This document shows, in pieces, positions 15,006 through 22,469 of a stretch of DNA of 22,982 nt. Numbering within the stretch: position 1 is the first letter of the stretch; each line of letters starts with the position of its first letter. The notes beneath the pieces were generated by a model. That model saw only the letters and a list, made by a program, of their open reading frames with translations, did not search any database and had not been told where the DNA came from. A program made the position numbers and the translations under genes. Source of the stretch: a virus. The DNA is taken from IMG/VR virus record IMGVR_UViG_3300025274_000072, positions 1 through 22,982 of that record; one strand, given 5' to 3'.

Positions 15006-18000
15006 CTACCTCGCTCTTGCCTGTGCAACTCCTGAACCTCCAAACGGATTTTCCGCAAAGGCAATGTAGATATAATCAGCAGTGTCTGTATTTTGGAATG
15101 TACTGCGGAGTTTGAATCCATTTGCTAAGAAATCCTGCGTTGCACCTGTATTTGTTCCATCAGTATCATCAACAACTAAAAAATCATCAAGTGGGTTAAA
15201 TGGATCTCTCTTATTATCTACTAAGGTATAACTACCAACAGCACTAAACTTTTTCTGAAACAAATAACTAGGACGAAACCCCGTACAGACAAACGGACCG
15301 TCCGCATCACCATTACCGACATAGCTTCCGAAAGAGGAATATCCTTCAACGGGAAACCACGCATAGAAGACATATTCTTCAACTAAATTAACAGCATTAT
15401 TATTTAAATTTTTTGCAAGAGTTATCGTTGTTGAAGATACTGCACTTATATACCCAGCATTTGGAGTTACTTCGGCACCATTATGATCTATTTGCAGGAT
15501 CTTATTAGCGGATAATGAAGTATGCCAAAGAGTCCACGAACTAGACCTCTCAAGAGGTTTCACTATAACCAATTCAGGGGTAACCCCAAGTCCGTGACCT
15601 ATCGTAGAAGAGACAGCGGCATTATCACCTGTATAAGTACCCATCGAAAATCCGGCAGCGGTATTTGCCCTGATCGTAGTCGTAATGGCACCATCCCCGT
15701 TACTGGTTTCCGCACCATCATTCGCCCATTGCCACAGAACATAACTTTCGGCAGACGTATTAACTGCATCCATGTTTCCTATCTGTACACCCTGCTGAAG
15801 GAATCGTTGTACAGAATTAGTATCGGTATCTTGACCGTCAGTAGTATTACTTTCTACATAATTATAAATTCCAGTTACCCTCGTCTGAAGGATATGATTA
15901 TCAGTAGCATCCCGGTTCTTGATCCAAGAGAAGCCGGTGATGCCAGCGGTGTTGGCTGGTAGGTTGTCCTGTTGGAAAGCTAAAAAATCTGTTGGTGGTG
16001 TATATCTGAAATACCCACCGGCAGTAGCATCTAGTGTCGTTGTCGCCCCATCGAAATAACGCCACTGACCGAAATTAAAAGTACAGGTATGACTAGCATT
16101 AAAAAGCAACTCTATAGCCCATTTCGATATATTCGGACCTCCGAATATTCCCGTTATGGCAGGGTTTGTGCCAGCACTAGGATCACCGCTACCCATCCAC
16201 GTATCATTTTTTGCAAACCACATATGTCCCGCATCTAAATCCATTGCGATTTGAAACACATCTCCAGATACATAACCCGTTCCGAAAGTTGTAAAGTCAC
16301 CCCTCACATTTTTTTGCCCTGTAGACCCTGATGTAGTACCACCAGCACTATCATAATTTCTGTATCCAAATGCATTTTCGCCATAAATACTATTATCCGC
16401 AATTAGATTGTTAAGATCAATAATTCCAAATGCCATTGTATTAGCGCCAACCACCATCGTATCTATTCCAATTTCAACATACCATTTTCCGGTAGAAGCA
16501 CCCATAAAAGCAGGGCCAGAAGGATTACCCGATGATTGCGTATATGTTAAGTTTCCCTGCGTTAATCCCGCTGCTAGAGGTTGTATCCATGATATGCCGG
16601 TACTATCCCAACCACCATCCATTACATTAAAGTTCTGTGACGGCGTGTCGTACATCTGGTTGCTGCCGTTGGTGCTGTCCAGATTAGTTTCGGCCCAATC
16701 ATTACCTTCACCGGAGGTATCATCACCTAAATTATTTTCAGAAGCATAGGCAAGGTAAGTGCCGTTGGTTCCAAAGGTTAGACCTGAAACATCCTTTGGT
16801 ATCCAACGACCTGTTGAAGTATCAGTCTCACCAAAGCTGGAAGCAGCGTAAGCCGTTCCATCAATAAAAACAGTTTCAGCTAAATATCCATCATAGGGTA
16901 TATCCCCCGCTGGTTCTCGTTGACCTATTCCGTGTTCAACATTGGTTTGTACGCCACCCTCAAAATTTAATGCTGGATTCGTATCCGTTGAAAAATTGGT
17001 AAGTTCCACCCCATCATAATATATCCGAACTCTGTCACCTGCTGTGGCATCGGTAGTATCCCATGTCAGCACGATATTGTGCCATGAACTTGTATCTAAA
17101 AATAATCGGTCTGTGGCGAGATAAGTAGTACCTCCAGCATTAAATTGAAGTGTATTAGCACTTCCAAATATAAGAACACCAGAATTAGCTGTGGTTGCAC
17201 CAGAAGCTGGTTGTGTCCCAAATATGTGTCCGTTAACATCAACTTTCCCTCGTTTTACCCAAGTTGAGAACGTCCACGTTTTTCTATCACTAGCATCAAA
17301 GGTCCGGCTTAAAAAATCACTGTCACCACTATCAAACCTACAAGAAGCACCAACAGCAAACGTATCGGTGAAGGGTATGAAGTTACCTACACGCTGACCA
17401 GCGCCGTTGCCTTCATAGAGTATGGGGAGGAACTGATCTGTGGGTTTGGTTATGGTTGGGGCTGCAAGGTTAGCCGTGCATATAGGAAGATGGTCTGTAG
17501 CTGGAGTATCGTCAAACCCAAATTGTCCGGCGTTAATATTCGATATTGTAGTGCCATTATTAGTAAAATAGAGAGTGTACGGCCCGGTGGCTAATGTCAT
17601 GCCAGAATCAGTGAATATATTTGAACCATCGAAAGATCCTGCAATAGTTCCGTTATCAAGATCTATATCCACCGCCACCCGCTGTCCAGCAGTTACTACC
17701 GTCAAACTGCCACTTTGCTCTACACCTCCCAACTGCGTCATTCCATCACCTGAAGAAGGCTTCATGAACCAGTTCCAGTAGCCACTAGCACTTGGATTGA
17801 AGGTACTGAGAGTGGGTGTTAGTCCAAGTCTATGATGACCACTACCACCAAGAGTTGTCATAACAAATTCTATGTGCCATTTCCCAGTAAGTATAGGTGT
17901 TGTAGTAAGCGGTATAAAAACATCGCCACTGGCTATAGCTATTACTACTTTAGTATTCCCCTCACTCCAAGTCACTTCAGAAGCATAACCACCAGGAGCG

Positions 18001-18821
18001 GTGTAAATAGAAGACCCTGTACTATAATTCCCAATCGTCGTGCCGCTATCGGTGGGACTGTCGAGGGTTTGGTTTGATGCAGACATACTAGTTGTTGTAA
18101 AGTCGTTATCATTACCAGATACGTCGTTACCTAAATCGGAACTGTCTTCAAAATCCAACCAGAAACCATTTGTACCAAATGTTAAATCTGTAGGATTAAC
18201 TGGTATCCAAACTCCATCCGAATTAAATTCCCCAAAATCACTAGGAGACGCTTCCACGCCATCAAGCATTACTGTCTCAGCCATGTACCCATCAAAAAAA
18301 GCATCTGTTAGTGTTGTATTTCCCGGTACTCCTTGAAGCACGGCACTAGAATTAATGTAACCATTAACATCGGCAACAGCTACATCAACTGTTGTGGCTG
18401 TCTGCACAATTCCATTTATATAAAACCTTACTCTGGTATTAGCCGCATCTTTCGTCACCATGTAATGTGACCAAGCAGTTGGATCTCGTTGAATTGCGGT
18501 ACAATATATTTTACCTTTTTCTACACTCCCAACAGTTACATCCCACGCAAACCGTAAAGCAGAACTCACGGCTCTAAAAGAAAGACGTTCAAAATCATTC
18601 CCTGAAGTTCCGGCAATATAAAAATTACCTTCATTGGTGAAGTCCGATCCCAACTTCATCCACGTTGAAAAAGTAAACACCTTTAAATTATCTGCTGAAC
18701 TCCCCGGCGTATAAGTCATAACGTCGTTAGTACCGTCATACCATACTGAGTTATCAATCGTATAGGCAGCAGCAACAGTAGTGCCGCTAAAGAAGCTGCT
18801 TGATCCAAAAGGTCCAGACAT
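15006..18821 (-). CDS. Large tail adhesin/fibre with duplicated LamG-SPRY modules
   Basis: A 1271-residue virion protein. Residues about 22-198 are a LamG/concanavalin-like domain (FTFSTWMKLG; WSHYMVTKDAANTRVRFYING; FFDGYMAETVMLDG). A linker at 203-262 carries WIP...LTFGTNGFWLDF and SGNDNDF. Residues about 310-435 are SPRY-like (GKWHIEFVM). A second LamG lies at about 485-665 (WTFSTWVKRGKV; WHNIVLTWD; DGYLAETVFIDG), with the same linker at 672-730 and a second SPRY-like region at about 777-925 (GKWYVEIGI). Residues about 935-1265 form a C-terminal block with ENxWQW-like VLWQWANDG, GTYTGDN, IGHGLGVTPELVIVK and YVFYAWFPVEGYSSFGSYVGNG, known from marine phage tail proteins (DUF7483-like). It starts one base after the previous gene's stop. 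It is clearly AT-richer than its neighbours. It probably binds host surface glycans; specificity cannot be read from the sequence. Confidence 0.9.
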   Translation of the reverse strand: MSGPFGSSSFFSGTTVAAAYTIDNSVWYDGTNDVMTYTPGSSADNLKVFTFSTWMKLGSDFTNEGNFYIAGTSGNDFERLSFRAVSSALRFAWDVTVGSVEKGKIYCTAIQRDPTAWSHYMVTKDAANTRVRFYINGIVQTATTVDVAVADVNGYINSSAVLQGVPGNTTLTDAFFDGYMAETVMLDGVEASPSDFGEFNSDGVWIPVNPTDLTFGTNGFWLDFEDSSDLGNDVSGNDNDFTTTSMSASNQTLDSPTDSGTTIGNYSTGSSIYTAPGGYASEVTWSEGNTKVVIAIASGDVFIPLTTTPILTGKWHIEFVMTTLGGSGHHRLGLTPTLSTFNPSASGYWNWFMKPSSGDGMTQLGGVEQSGSLTVVTAGQRVAVDIDLDNGTIAGSFDGSNIFTDSGMTLATGPYTLYFTNNGTTISNINAGQFGFDDTPATDHLPICTANLAAPTITKPTDQFLPILYEGNGAGQRVGNFIPFTDTFAVGASCRFDSGDSDFLSRTFDASDRKTWTFSTWVKRGKVDVNGHIFGTQPASGATTANSGVLIFGSANTLQFNAGGTTYLATDRLFLDTSSWHNIVLTWDTTDATAGDRVRIYYDGVELTNFSTDTNPALNFEGGVQTNVEHGIGQREPAGDIPYDGYLAETVFIDGTAYAASSFGETDTSTGRWIPKDVSGLTFGTNGTYLAYASENNLGDDTSGEGNDWAETNLDSTNGSNQMYDTPSQNFNVMDGGWDSTGISWIQPLAAGLTQGNLTYTQSSGNPSGPAFMGASTGKWYVEIGIDTMVVGANTMAFGIIDLNNLIADNSIYGENAFGYRNYDSAGGTTSGSTGQKNVRGDFTTFGTGYVSGDVFQIAMDLDAGHMWFAKNDTWMGSGDPSAGTNPAITGIFGGPNISKWAIELLFNASHTCTFNFGQWRYFDGATTTLDATAGGYFRYTPPTDFLAFQQDNLPANTAGITGFSWIKNRDATDNHILQTRVTGIYNYVESNTTDGQDTDTNSVQRFLQQGVQIGNMDAVNTSAESYVLWQWANDGAETSNGDGAITTTIRANTAAGFSMGTYTGDNAAVSSTIGHGLGVTPELVIVKPLERSSSWTLWHTSLSANKILQIDHNGAEVTPNAGYISAVSSTTITLAKNLNNNAVNLVEEYVFYAWFPVEGYSSFGSYVGNGDADGPFVCTGFRPSYLFQKKFSAVGSYTLVDNKRDPFNPLDDFLVVDDTDGTNTGATQDFLANGFKLRSTFQNTDTADYIYIAFAENPFGGSGVAQARAR
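15008..15012 (-). promoter_or_regulatory. Ribosome binding site for the membrane coiled-coil gene
   Basis: GAGGT on the minus strand, four bases before the ATG at 15003. It overlaps the TAG stop (15006-15008) of the LamG tail gene, so the gene is probably translated by reinitiation. Confidence 0.65.
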
Positions 18822-18822
18822 T

Positions 18823-20061
18823 TTAGGTCACATTCGCTAACGCTAACTGTGGAGTGCCGAGAGCTATCTTGTCAGCAGCCCAGCAGAAGTAGGGGATGAC
18901 ATCGATTGCCGATGCCGCTGTTGAGATCGTAAGACTGGCACCGGGAGCATAAAACTGAGTACCAATAGAAAGCGTTCTCGATCCCGATCCATCCTGCTCG
19001 AAGATGATCACCCCCGATTGCCCGATGCTTTCCGTCGTTGGGTTAGACAGCGTCACGTTGCCGGTGGCCGTCAAATAGAAGTTCTGGTAGGTATCGAAGT
19101 CGAGTGTCGTAGCGCCTGTAGTGGTGGCATCAACAAACACACTTGCATAAGCGCTATTGGCAAAGGCCACCTTACCACTGGATACGATGCGCATGACTTC
19201 GGCGGCAGTGGCTCCCCCTTTCATGGTTTTAAAGACCATGTCGAAGTCTTCTGCCGTAGACGTTACGTCGGTCGTCAGCGACTGAATGACGCCCCCCGTC
19301 TCGTTATTACCAGCACCAGTCTCGGTGATGAAATCCATGCCCACACCGATACCGGCAGCGGGCGATCCACTACTGGTGCGTGTCAAGGTGAGGGGATTGA
19401 GGACGGTAGTGGTGCCAGAATCCTCTTTACTCAAAACAGCCCCGGCGCTTCCCGTGATGCCACTGGTAACGGCAAGGGTAGAACTCAATGTCGTCGCTGC
19501 CGTGACGCCCAGCGTCGAGCTAAGAGTTGCCCCACTGGTAACAGCCAGCGTACTCCCTAGGGTAGCTGCCCCGTCAATGGCAGCCGCTCCGGTGCATTCA
19601 AGAGTGGCTATCTGAAGATCGGCCAAGGCATCCAAAACCGCAGCCCCAGCACCTGCACCGTCGCAGTATACGGCTACATTCTTGCCATTCTGGATAGTGA
19701 CGTTGGCTCCAGCCCCCTGAGATACGTCTATGGTGCGGCTGGCAGAGAGGGCGTTCTCCATAATAAACCACGCCGTCGTCGTATTGGGTTCGATGGTGAC
19801 AGTGCAATTTCCTCCAATATCCCCCGAATCCGCGAACTTGAGAACACGAAACATCCCAGCTTGAACATTGGATGTACCGCTGCCCGGCGAAGCCTCGCGC
19901 ACAGTAAGAGTGTGGGATGTGCTGGACACCGTCACTGGAGAATACGCAGCGATCCGATCTATGATGTCCCAGTTGTAATTGGAGGTGGTTCCCCAAGTGC
20001 CAGCTTGGTCGCCACTCCCCATTTCCTCAATGCCTAAGTTGGTCGTGTATGAACTTGCCAT
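18823..20061 (-). CDS. Tail fibre-like protein with trimeric beta repeats
   Basis: A 412-residue protein. The N-terminus SYTTNLGIEEMGSGDQAGTW, then GTTSNYNWDIID, is a conserved virion-attachment motif of phage fibre-like proteins. Residues 50-150 are beta-rich. Residues 167-202 contain three 12-residue repeats of the TLSSTLAVTSG type, characteristic of trimeric fibre shafts. The C-terminal block (LDFDTYQNFYLTATGNVTL, IGQSGVIIFEQDGSGSRTLS, then a strand and IALGTPQLALANVT) is a widespread tail-fibre tip module. A Shine-Dalgarno GAGGT lies five bases upstream of the ATG. It lies directly upstream of the LamG adhesin and downstream of the 198-aa repeat protein, forming the adhesion block. I infer a structural role in the tail or baseplate; there is no enzymatic motif. 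Confidence 0.88.
   Translation of the reverse strand: MASSYTTNLGIEEMGSGDQAGTWGTTSNYNWDIIDRIAAYSPVTVSSTSHTLTVREASPGSGTSNVQAGMFRVLKFADSGDIGGNCTVTIEPNTTTAWFIMENALSASRTIDVSQGAGANVTIQNGKNVAVYCDGAGAGAAVLDALADLQIATLECTGAAAIDGAATLGSTLAVTSGATLSSTLGVTAATTLSSTLAVTSGITGSAGAVLSKEDSGTTTVLNPLTLTRTSSGSPAAGIGVGMDFITETGAGNNETGGVIQSLTTDVTSTAEDFDMVFKTMKGGATAAEVMRIVSSGKVAFANSAYASVFVDATTTGATTLDFDTYQNFYLTATGNVTLSNPTTESIGQSGVIIFEQDGSGSRTLSIGTQFYAPGASLTISTAASAIDVIPYFCWAADKIALGTPQLALANVT
19456..19563 (-). repeat. Three 12-residue (36-bp) fibre-shaft repeats
   Basis: In-frame units TLGSTLAVTSGA, TLSSTLGVTAAT and TLSSTLAVTSGI at residues 167-202 of the fibre-like protein. The regular alternation of Leu/Val and Ser/Thr fits a triple-stranded beta structure. 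Confidence 0.85.
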
Positions 20062-20065
20062 TTTT

Positions 20066-20070
20066 ACCTC
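20066..20070 (-). promoter_or_regulatory. Ribosome binding site for the 412-aa fibre-like gene
   Basis: GAGGT on the minus strand, four A residues before the ATG at 20061. It overlaps the TGA stop (20069-20071) of the 198-aa gene, so the two genes are likely translationally coupled. Confidence 0.7.
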
Positions 20071-20665
20071 ACGCTGCTCTGCTTCCTATTTCAATCCAGT
20101 CTGGTGTCTGACTGGGCACAATCGGCTCCCAAATCACCGGGTAATTAAGAGTGTGGGTTGCCTCGACCCCCGTCACGCTGAAGATAAATCCGGGGGCGGT
20201 AACCGTTCCTATAGCACCCGCAGCCTCCACACCCGTAGGCTGTACAACCACACCGCCGCCTTCAACCACCGTCTCACTGCCCGTCGCCCCCGCAGCCGAC
20301 ACCCCGGTAACCGCAATGTCGGTTCCCCCAGCCACGGTAGAGCTACCAATAGCGGCAGAGATCTCTTCACCAGTAGCCGTAACAAGAACATCCCCACTAA
20401 CGCTTTCAGTGCCGGTAGCGAACGCTCCTTCGACGCCGCTCTCGACAATGGTAACGCCGGTTCCTTCACCTACCGTATAGGTGCCAAACGAATACTGAGC
20501 CTGAACACCTGTCGCAGTAACCGTAACCCCCGCACCCTCGACAACGGTCGTCGTGCCGATACCCGAAGCAAAGGTAAGAGTAGCCAGACCGCCTGTGTTC
20601 CACGCCCCCTCGTTCCAGCCGGATCTTCCCCAGCCGGTTCCAAAGATAATGGTGACGGCAGCCAT
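20069..20665 (-). CDS. Repetitive beta-rich virion protein (198 aa)
   Basis: The N-terminus MAAVTIIFGTGWGRSGWNEGAW carries the GWGR-x-x-W...W motif that opens many marine phage and cyanophage structural proteins. Residues 37-173 are six degenerate tandem repeats of 21-24 residues (G-x-x-TV-x-x-G-x-GV-x-V-x-x-TGV-x-A). The C-terminal 25 residues (YPVIWEPIVPSQTPDW) are not repetitive and are aromatic/Pro-rich. It starts four bases after the stop of the 169-aa gene and has no strong ribosome site. The repeat regularity suggests a beta-helix or stacked beta-hairpin rod, perhaps a fibre or appendage. It lies at the head of the adhesion block. The function is inferred from form and context only. 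Confidence 0.83.
   Translation of the reverse strand: MAAVTIIFGTGWGRSGWNEGAWNTGGLATLTFASGIGTTTVVEGAGVTVTATGVQAQYSFGTYTVGEGTGVTIVESGVEGAFATGTESVSGDVLVTATGEEISAAIGSSTVAGGTDIAVTGVSAAGATGSETVVEGGGVVVQPTGVEAAGAIGTVTAPGFIFSVTGVEATHTLNYPVIWEPIVPSQTPDWIEIGSRAA
20147..20557 (-). repeat. Six degenerate tandem beta repeats of 21-24 residues
   Basis: The units begin at residues 37, 61, 85, 107, 129 and 153 of the 198-aa protein, each with Gly, then TV or SV, a Gly-rich turn, and a TGV-x-A or similar element. Examples are GTTTVVEGAGVTV, GTYTVGEGTGVTI and GSETVVEGGGVVV. The last unit lacks part of the turn. Confidence 0.8.
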
Positions 20666-20669
20666 GACT

Positions 20670-21179
20670 TTACGCTAGACGAATGATGGCGTTGTTCGCG
20701 TCGTTGGCGGGATACTGGATGGTGAAGTCACCCGCTGAAGACGACTTGTCTCCGCCAAAGTCGAGCACAGCTACCGATGGATCGGCGTCATGGGTGACAT
20801 CTCCGCCAGTCCCAGCGGTGCTGAGAGTGGAGTTGTAGATCACGGCACATCGGGCATTTGAGATAGTGGACGAAGCCCACGTCGTATCAGCGAAGTCGAG
20901 AAACGCCGTGGGTACGGAACTGCTGTTGTCAGACAGCCCAAGAGTAACGCTTCCAAGCGCCTCCCCGCCAGCCGAATAGGCTGTTCCTGTAACCTCGTTG
21001 GTCGCCGTATACCCGGTCAGGTCTTCATTCGCATCGGTCTTGCTCGACGTGAACATTGCGATCTTGAAAGTGTCAGCCGCAATCACACTGGCCCCGGTGC
21101 GGGAATGGGACATCCAAAAGTGGATGCCAGCCGTTATCTGTTCCTTATAGGAACCACACATCGCTTGGTTAATTGCCAT
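20670..21179 (-). CDS. Conserved phage virion protein (169 aa)
   Basis: It starts MAINQAMCGSYKEQITAGIH immediately after the TAG stop of the 96-aa gene, with a near-perfect Shine-Dalgarno. The order of conserved elements is typical of small structural proteins of marine phages: a helical opening, FKIAMFTSSKTDANEDLTGY, TNEVTGTAYSAGGEALGSV, FLDFADTTWASSTISNARCA, then VAVLDFGGDKSSSAGDFTIQ and NAIIRLA. It is beta-rich with no membrane segment or catalytic motif. It lies between connector genes and the adhesion block, so a tail or head-tail junction role is plausible. The family is recognised by its pattern, but its exact place in the virion is unknown. Confidence 0.85.
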   Translation of the reverse strand: MAINQAMCGSYKEQITAGIHFWMSHSRTGASVIAADTFKIAMFTSSKTDANEDLTGYTATNEVTGTAYSAGGEALGSVTLGLSDNSSSVPTAFLDFADTTWASSTISNARCAVIYNSTLSTAGTGGDVTHDADPSVAVLDFGGDKSSSAGDFTIQYPANDANNAIIRLA

Positions 21180-21470
21180 CTAAAGTCTCCTTATGATCTC
21201 TGCTTCCTCGTGGAACCCTTCCTTCTTCAGAACATTCCACAGCGTGGTACGGTCACTAGCGATAGCTCTCTTCATGTACTCCGTAATGACCGCCTTGACC
21301 TTCTCACGGAAGGCGAGAGCCTGCTCACGCACATGAGGCGGTGCATCCTGCGAAATAAAACAAATCTTATTGACAGCCATCTCGGCTATCTCTTCGGGGG
21401 AGTGTCCTCGATCAGTCGTCGTGAACACTTTAACCGCACCGATCTCCCCGGTGCCTACCGATCCTTCCAT
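21180..21470 (-). CDS. Small conserved phage protein (96 aa)
   Basis: The start ATG overlaps the previous gene's TGA by one base (TGATG). It is helical and charged, with the conserved series TDRGHSPEEIAEMAVNKI, DAPPHVREQALAFREKVKAV, YMKRAIASDRTTLWNVL and a C-terminal EEAEIIRRL. This pattern recurs in many marine and alphaproteobacterial phages next to the adaptor gene. The RGHSPEEIAEMAV segment looks like a helix-forming partner surface. No DNA-binding or catalytic motif is visible. It is probably an assembly or head-tail junction factor; the function is not established. Confidence 0.85.
   Translation of the reverse strand: MEGSVGTGEIGAVKVFTTTDRGHSPEEIAEMAVNKICFISQDAPPHVREQALAFREKVKAVITEYMKRAIASDRTTLWNVLKKEGFHEEAEIIRRL
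21186..21192 (-). promoter_or_regulatory. Strong ribosome binding site for the 169-aa virion gene
   Basis: AAGGAGA on the minus strand, six bases before the ATG at 21179 and inside the 3' end of the 96-aa gene. It is the best match to the anti-Shine-Dalgarno sequence I saw in the window, suggesting high expression of this product. Confidence 0.75.
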
Positions 21471-22111
21471 CAGGTCACCGCAATGCGAAGCTGACCTGAC
21501 CGGAAGACATCCTTGCGATCCCTTCCCTCACCGAGGTTCTTAACCCTCGGCAAGGTCTCTTGATAGCGCGTCTGATAATAGGTCAACAACTCTGCATCGC
21601 CCTTCATAAAGATATAGGCTTCGATCAACGAAGCGTAGAGCAATGCGTCGTAAGCATTGGTGCCGAGCCACGTTGTAGTGTTGCTCGAAGAAAGTCCATC
21701 TGGCTTATAAACATAATGGAACTCCATCGTGTAATCGGCATCCGGTACAGGAGCAACCAAGAGATTGGTATCGTCAAAGATGGAATAATAAAGAGGCCGT
21801 CCCGTCTCTGTGGTGTCGGGGTAGGACTCCTGAAGAAAGTTCACGTCCTTGTTGAGGAGGAAGTAGTAGGTATTGGACGACACCACCGACAGCGAGAAGG
21901 GTGCCAGAAAATCGTTAGGCAGCGCCAGATACTTGTTCGCAGAGGTCAGCGTTCCCTGCGTGTTTTTCCTGAACACGGGCAACTGAACCTCGAACAGGAT
22001 CCTCTGTTCGGCATTAGAAATGAACTGGTCTATCTGCGATACGAAGACCGTTTCGGTATTGTCCGTGTAATCTTTGATCGCCTGCACCAGTGTCGAGTAA
22101 GTAAGCGCCAT
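21470..22111 (-). CDS. Head-to-tail adaptor protein (SU10 adaptor-like)
   Basis: A 213-residue protein. It opens with MALTYSTLVQAIKDYTDN and a helix ending in FISNAEQRILFEV (30-42), the N-terminal bundle typical of phage adaptor proteins that sit under the portal ring. Then come a strand and loop YLALPNDFLAPFSL (61-74), GRPLYYSIFDDTNLLVAPVP (104-123), a paired strand FHYVYKPDG, and the C-terminal helices NAYDALLYASLIEAYIFM and YYQTRYQETLPRVK. It starts four bases after the stop of the 117-aa gene. Its position, after presumed head genes and before tail genes, agrees with a connector role. It shows the same block order as the partial gene at 22466-22982. T7 gp11 is the functional analogue. Confidence 0.88.
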   Translation of the reverse strand: MALTYSTLVQAIKDYTDNTETVFVSQIDQFISNAEQRILFEVQLPVFRKNTQGTLTSANKYLALPNDFLAPFSLSVVSSNTYYFLLNKDVNFLQESYPDTTETGRPLYYSIFDDTNLLVAPVPDADYTMEFHYVYKPDGLSSSNTTTWLGTNAYDALLYASLIEAYIFMKGDAELLTYYQTRYQETLPRVKNLGEGRDRKDVFRSGQLRIAVT

Positions 22112-22115
22112 CTCA

Positions 22116-22469
22116 TCAACTCGTTGTAATCGTTACAGTGCCAATAGCGGAATTGATCTGCATCGTCTCCAGTCCCTGAGTCCCCAAGACCTCGGCACTG
22201 TTGCCATCCCCCACGGGATCCCACGCAAACAGCCCACGACCAGCAGTCCCTCCATTGGGACGGGGATCGAACAAAGCCTGAGGATCGACAATGGGAATAG
22301 CACCCACCCAGTTCTGTGGTTGATCGGGATCGAACACATCCTGACCCACCCTCAGCCCTGTACGCATTCCCCTCTGAACTTCATAAACCAGTTGGCTCAA
22401 GGGATAACGGAAGCCCGTCTTGTCACAATACCCATAAGCATACTTGCCGCGCGCATAGGGATAGCTCAT
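22116..22469 (-). CDS. Conserved connector-region protein (117 aa), zinc-ribbon-derived N-terminus
   Basis: The start overlaps the upstream stop by four bases (ATGA). The N-terminal part, YAYGYCDKTGFRYPLSQLVY followed by RTGLRVGQDVFDPDQPQNW, matches the layout of a small zinc-ribbon-like domain common beside phage adaptor genes, but only one Cys (in YCDKTG) is present, so metal binding is unlikely. It continues with VDPQALFDPRPNGG and a short linker (GLFAWDPVGDGNSAEV), and ends NSAIGTVTITTS. The C-terminus is almost identical to that of the 98-aa protein at 11561-11857. It lies between two adaptor-like genes. Its role is unknown; a structural plug or assembly factor is possible. Confidence 0.83.
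   Translation of the reverse strand: MSYPYARGKYAYGYCDKTGFRYPLSQLVYEVQRGMRTGLRVGQDVFDPDQPQNWVGAIPIVDPQALFDPRPNGGTAGRGLFAWDPVGDGNSAEVLGTQGLETMQINSAIGTVTITTS

Noticed and set aside
14408-15115. Plus-strand open frame of 235 codons
   Set aside because: It is antisense to three recognisable minus-strand genes, has no family resemblance and no neighbouring plus-strand gene.
19979-20686. Plus-strand open frame of 235 codons
   Set aside because: It is antisense to the repetitive 198-aa gene, whose GC-rich repeats suppress stops on the other strand; the product is low complexity.
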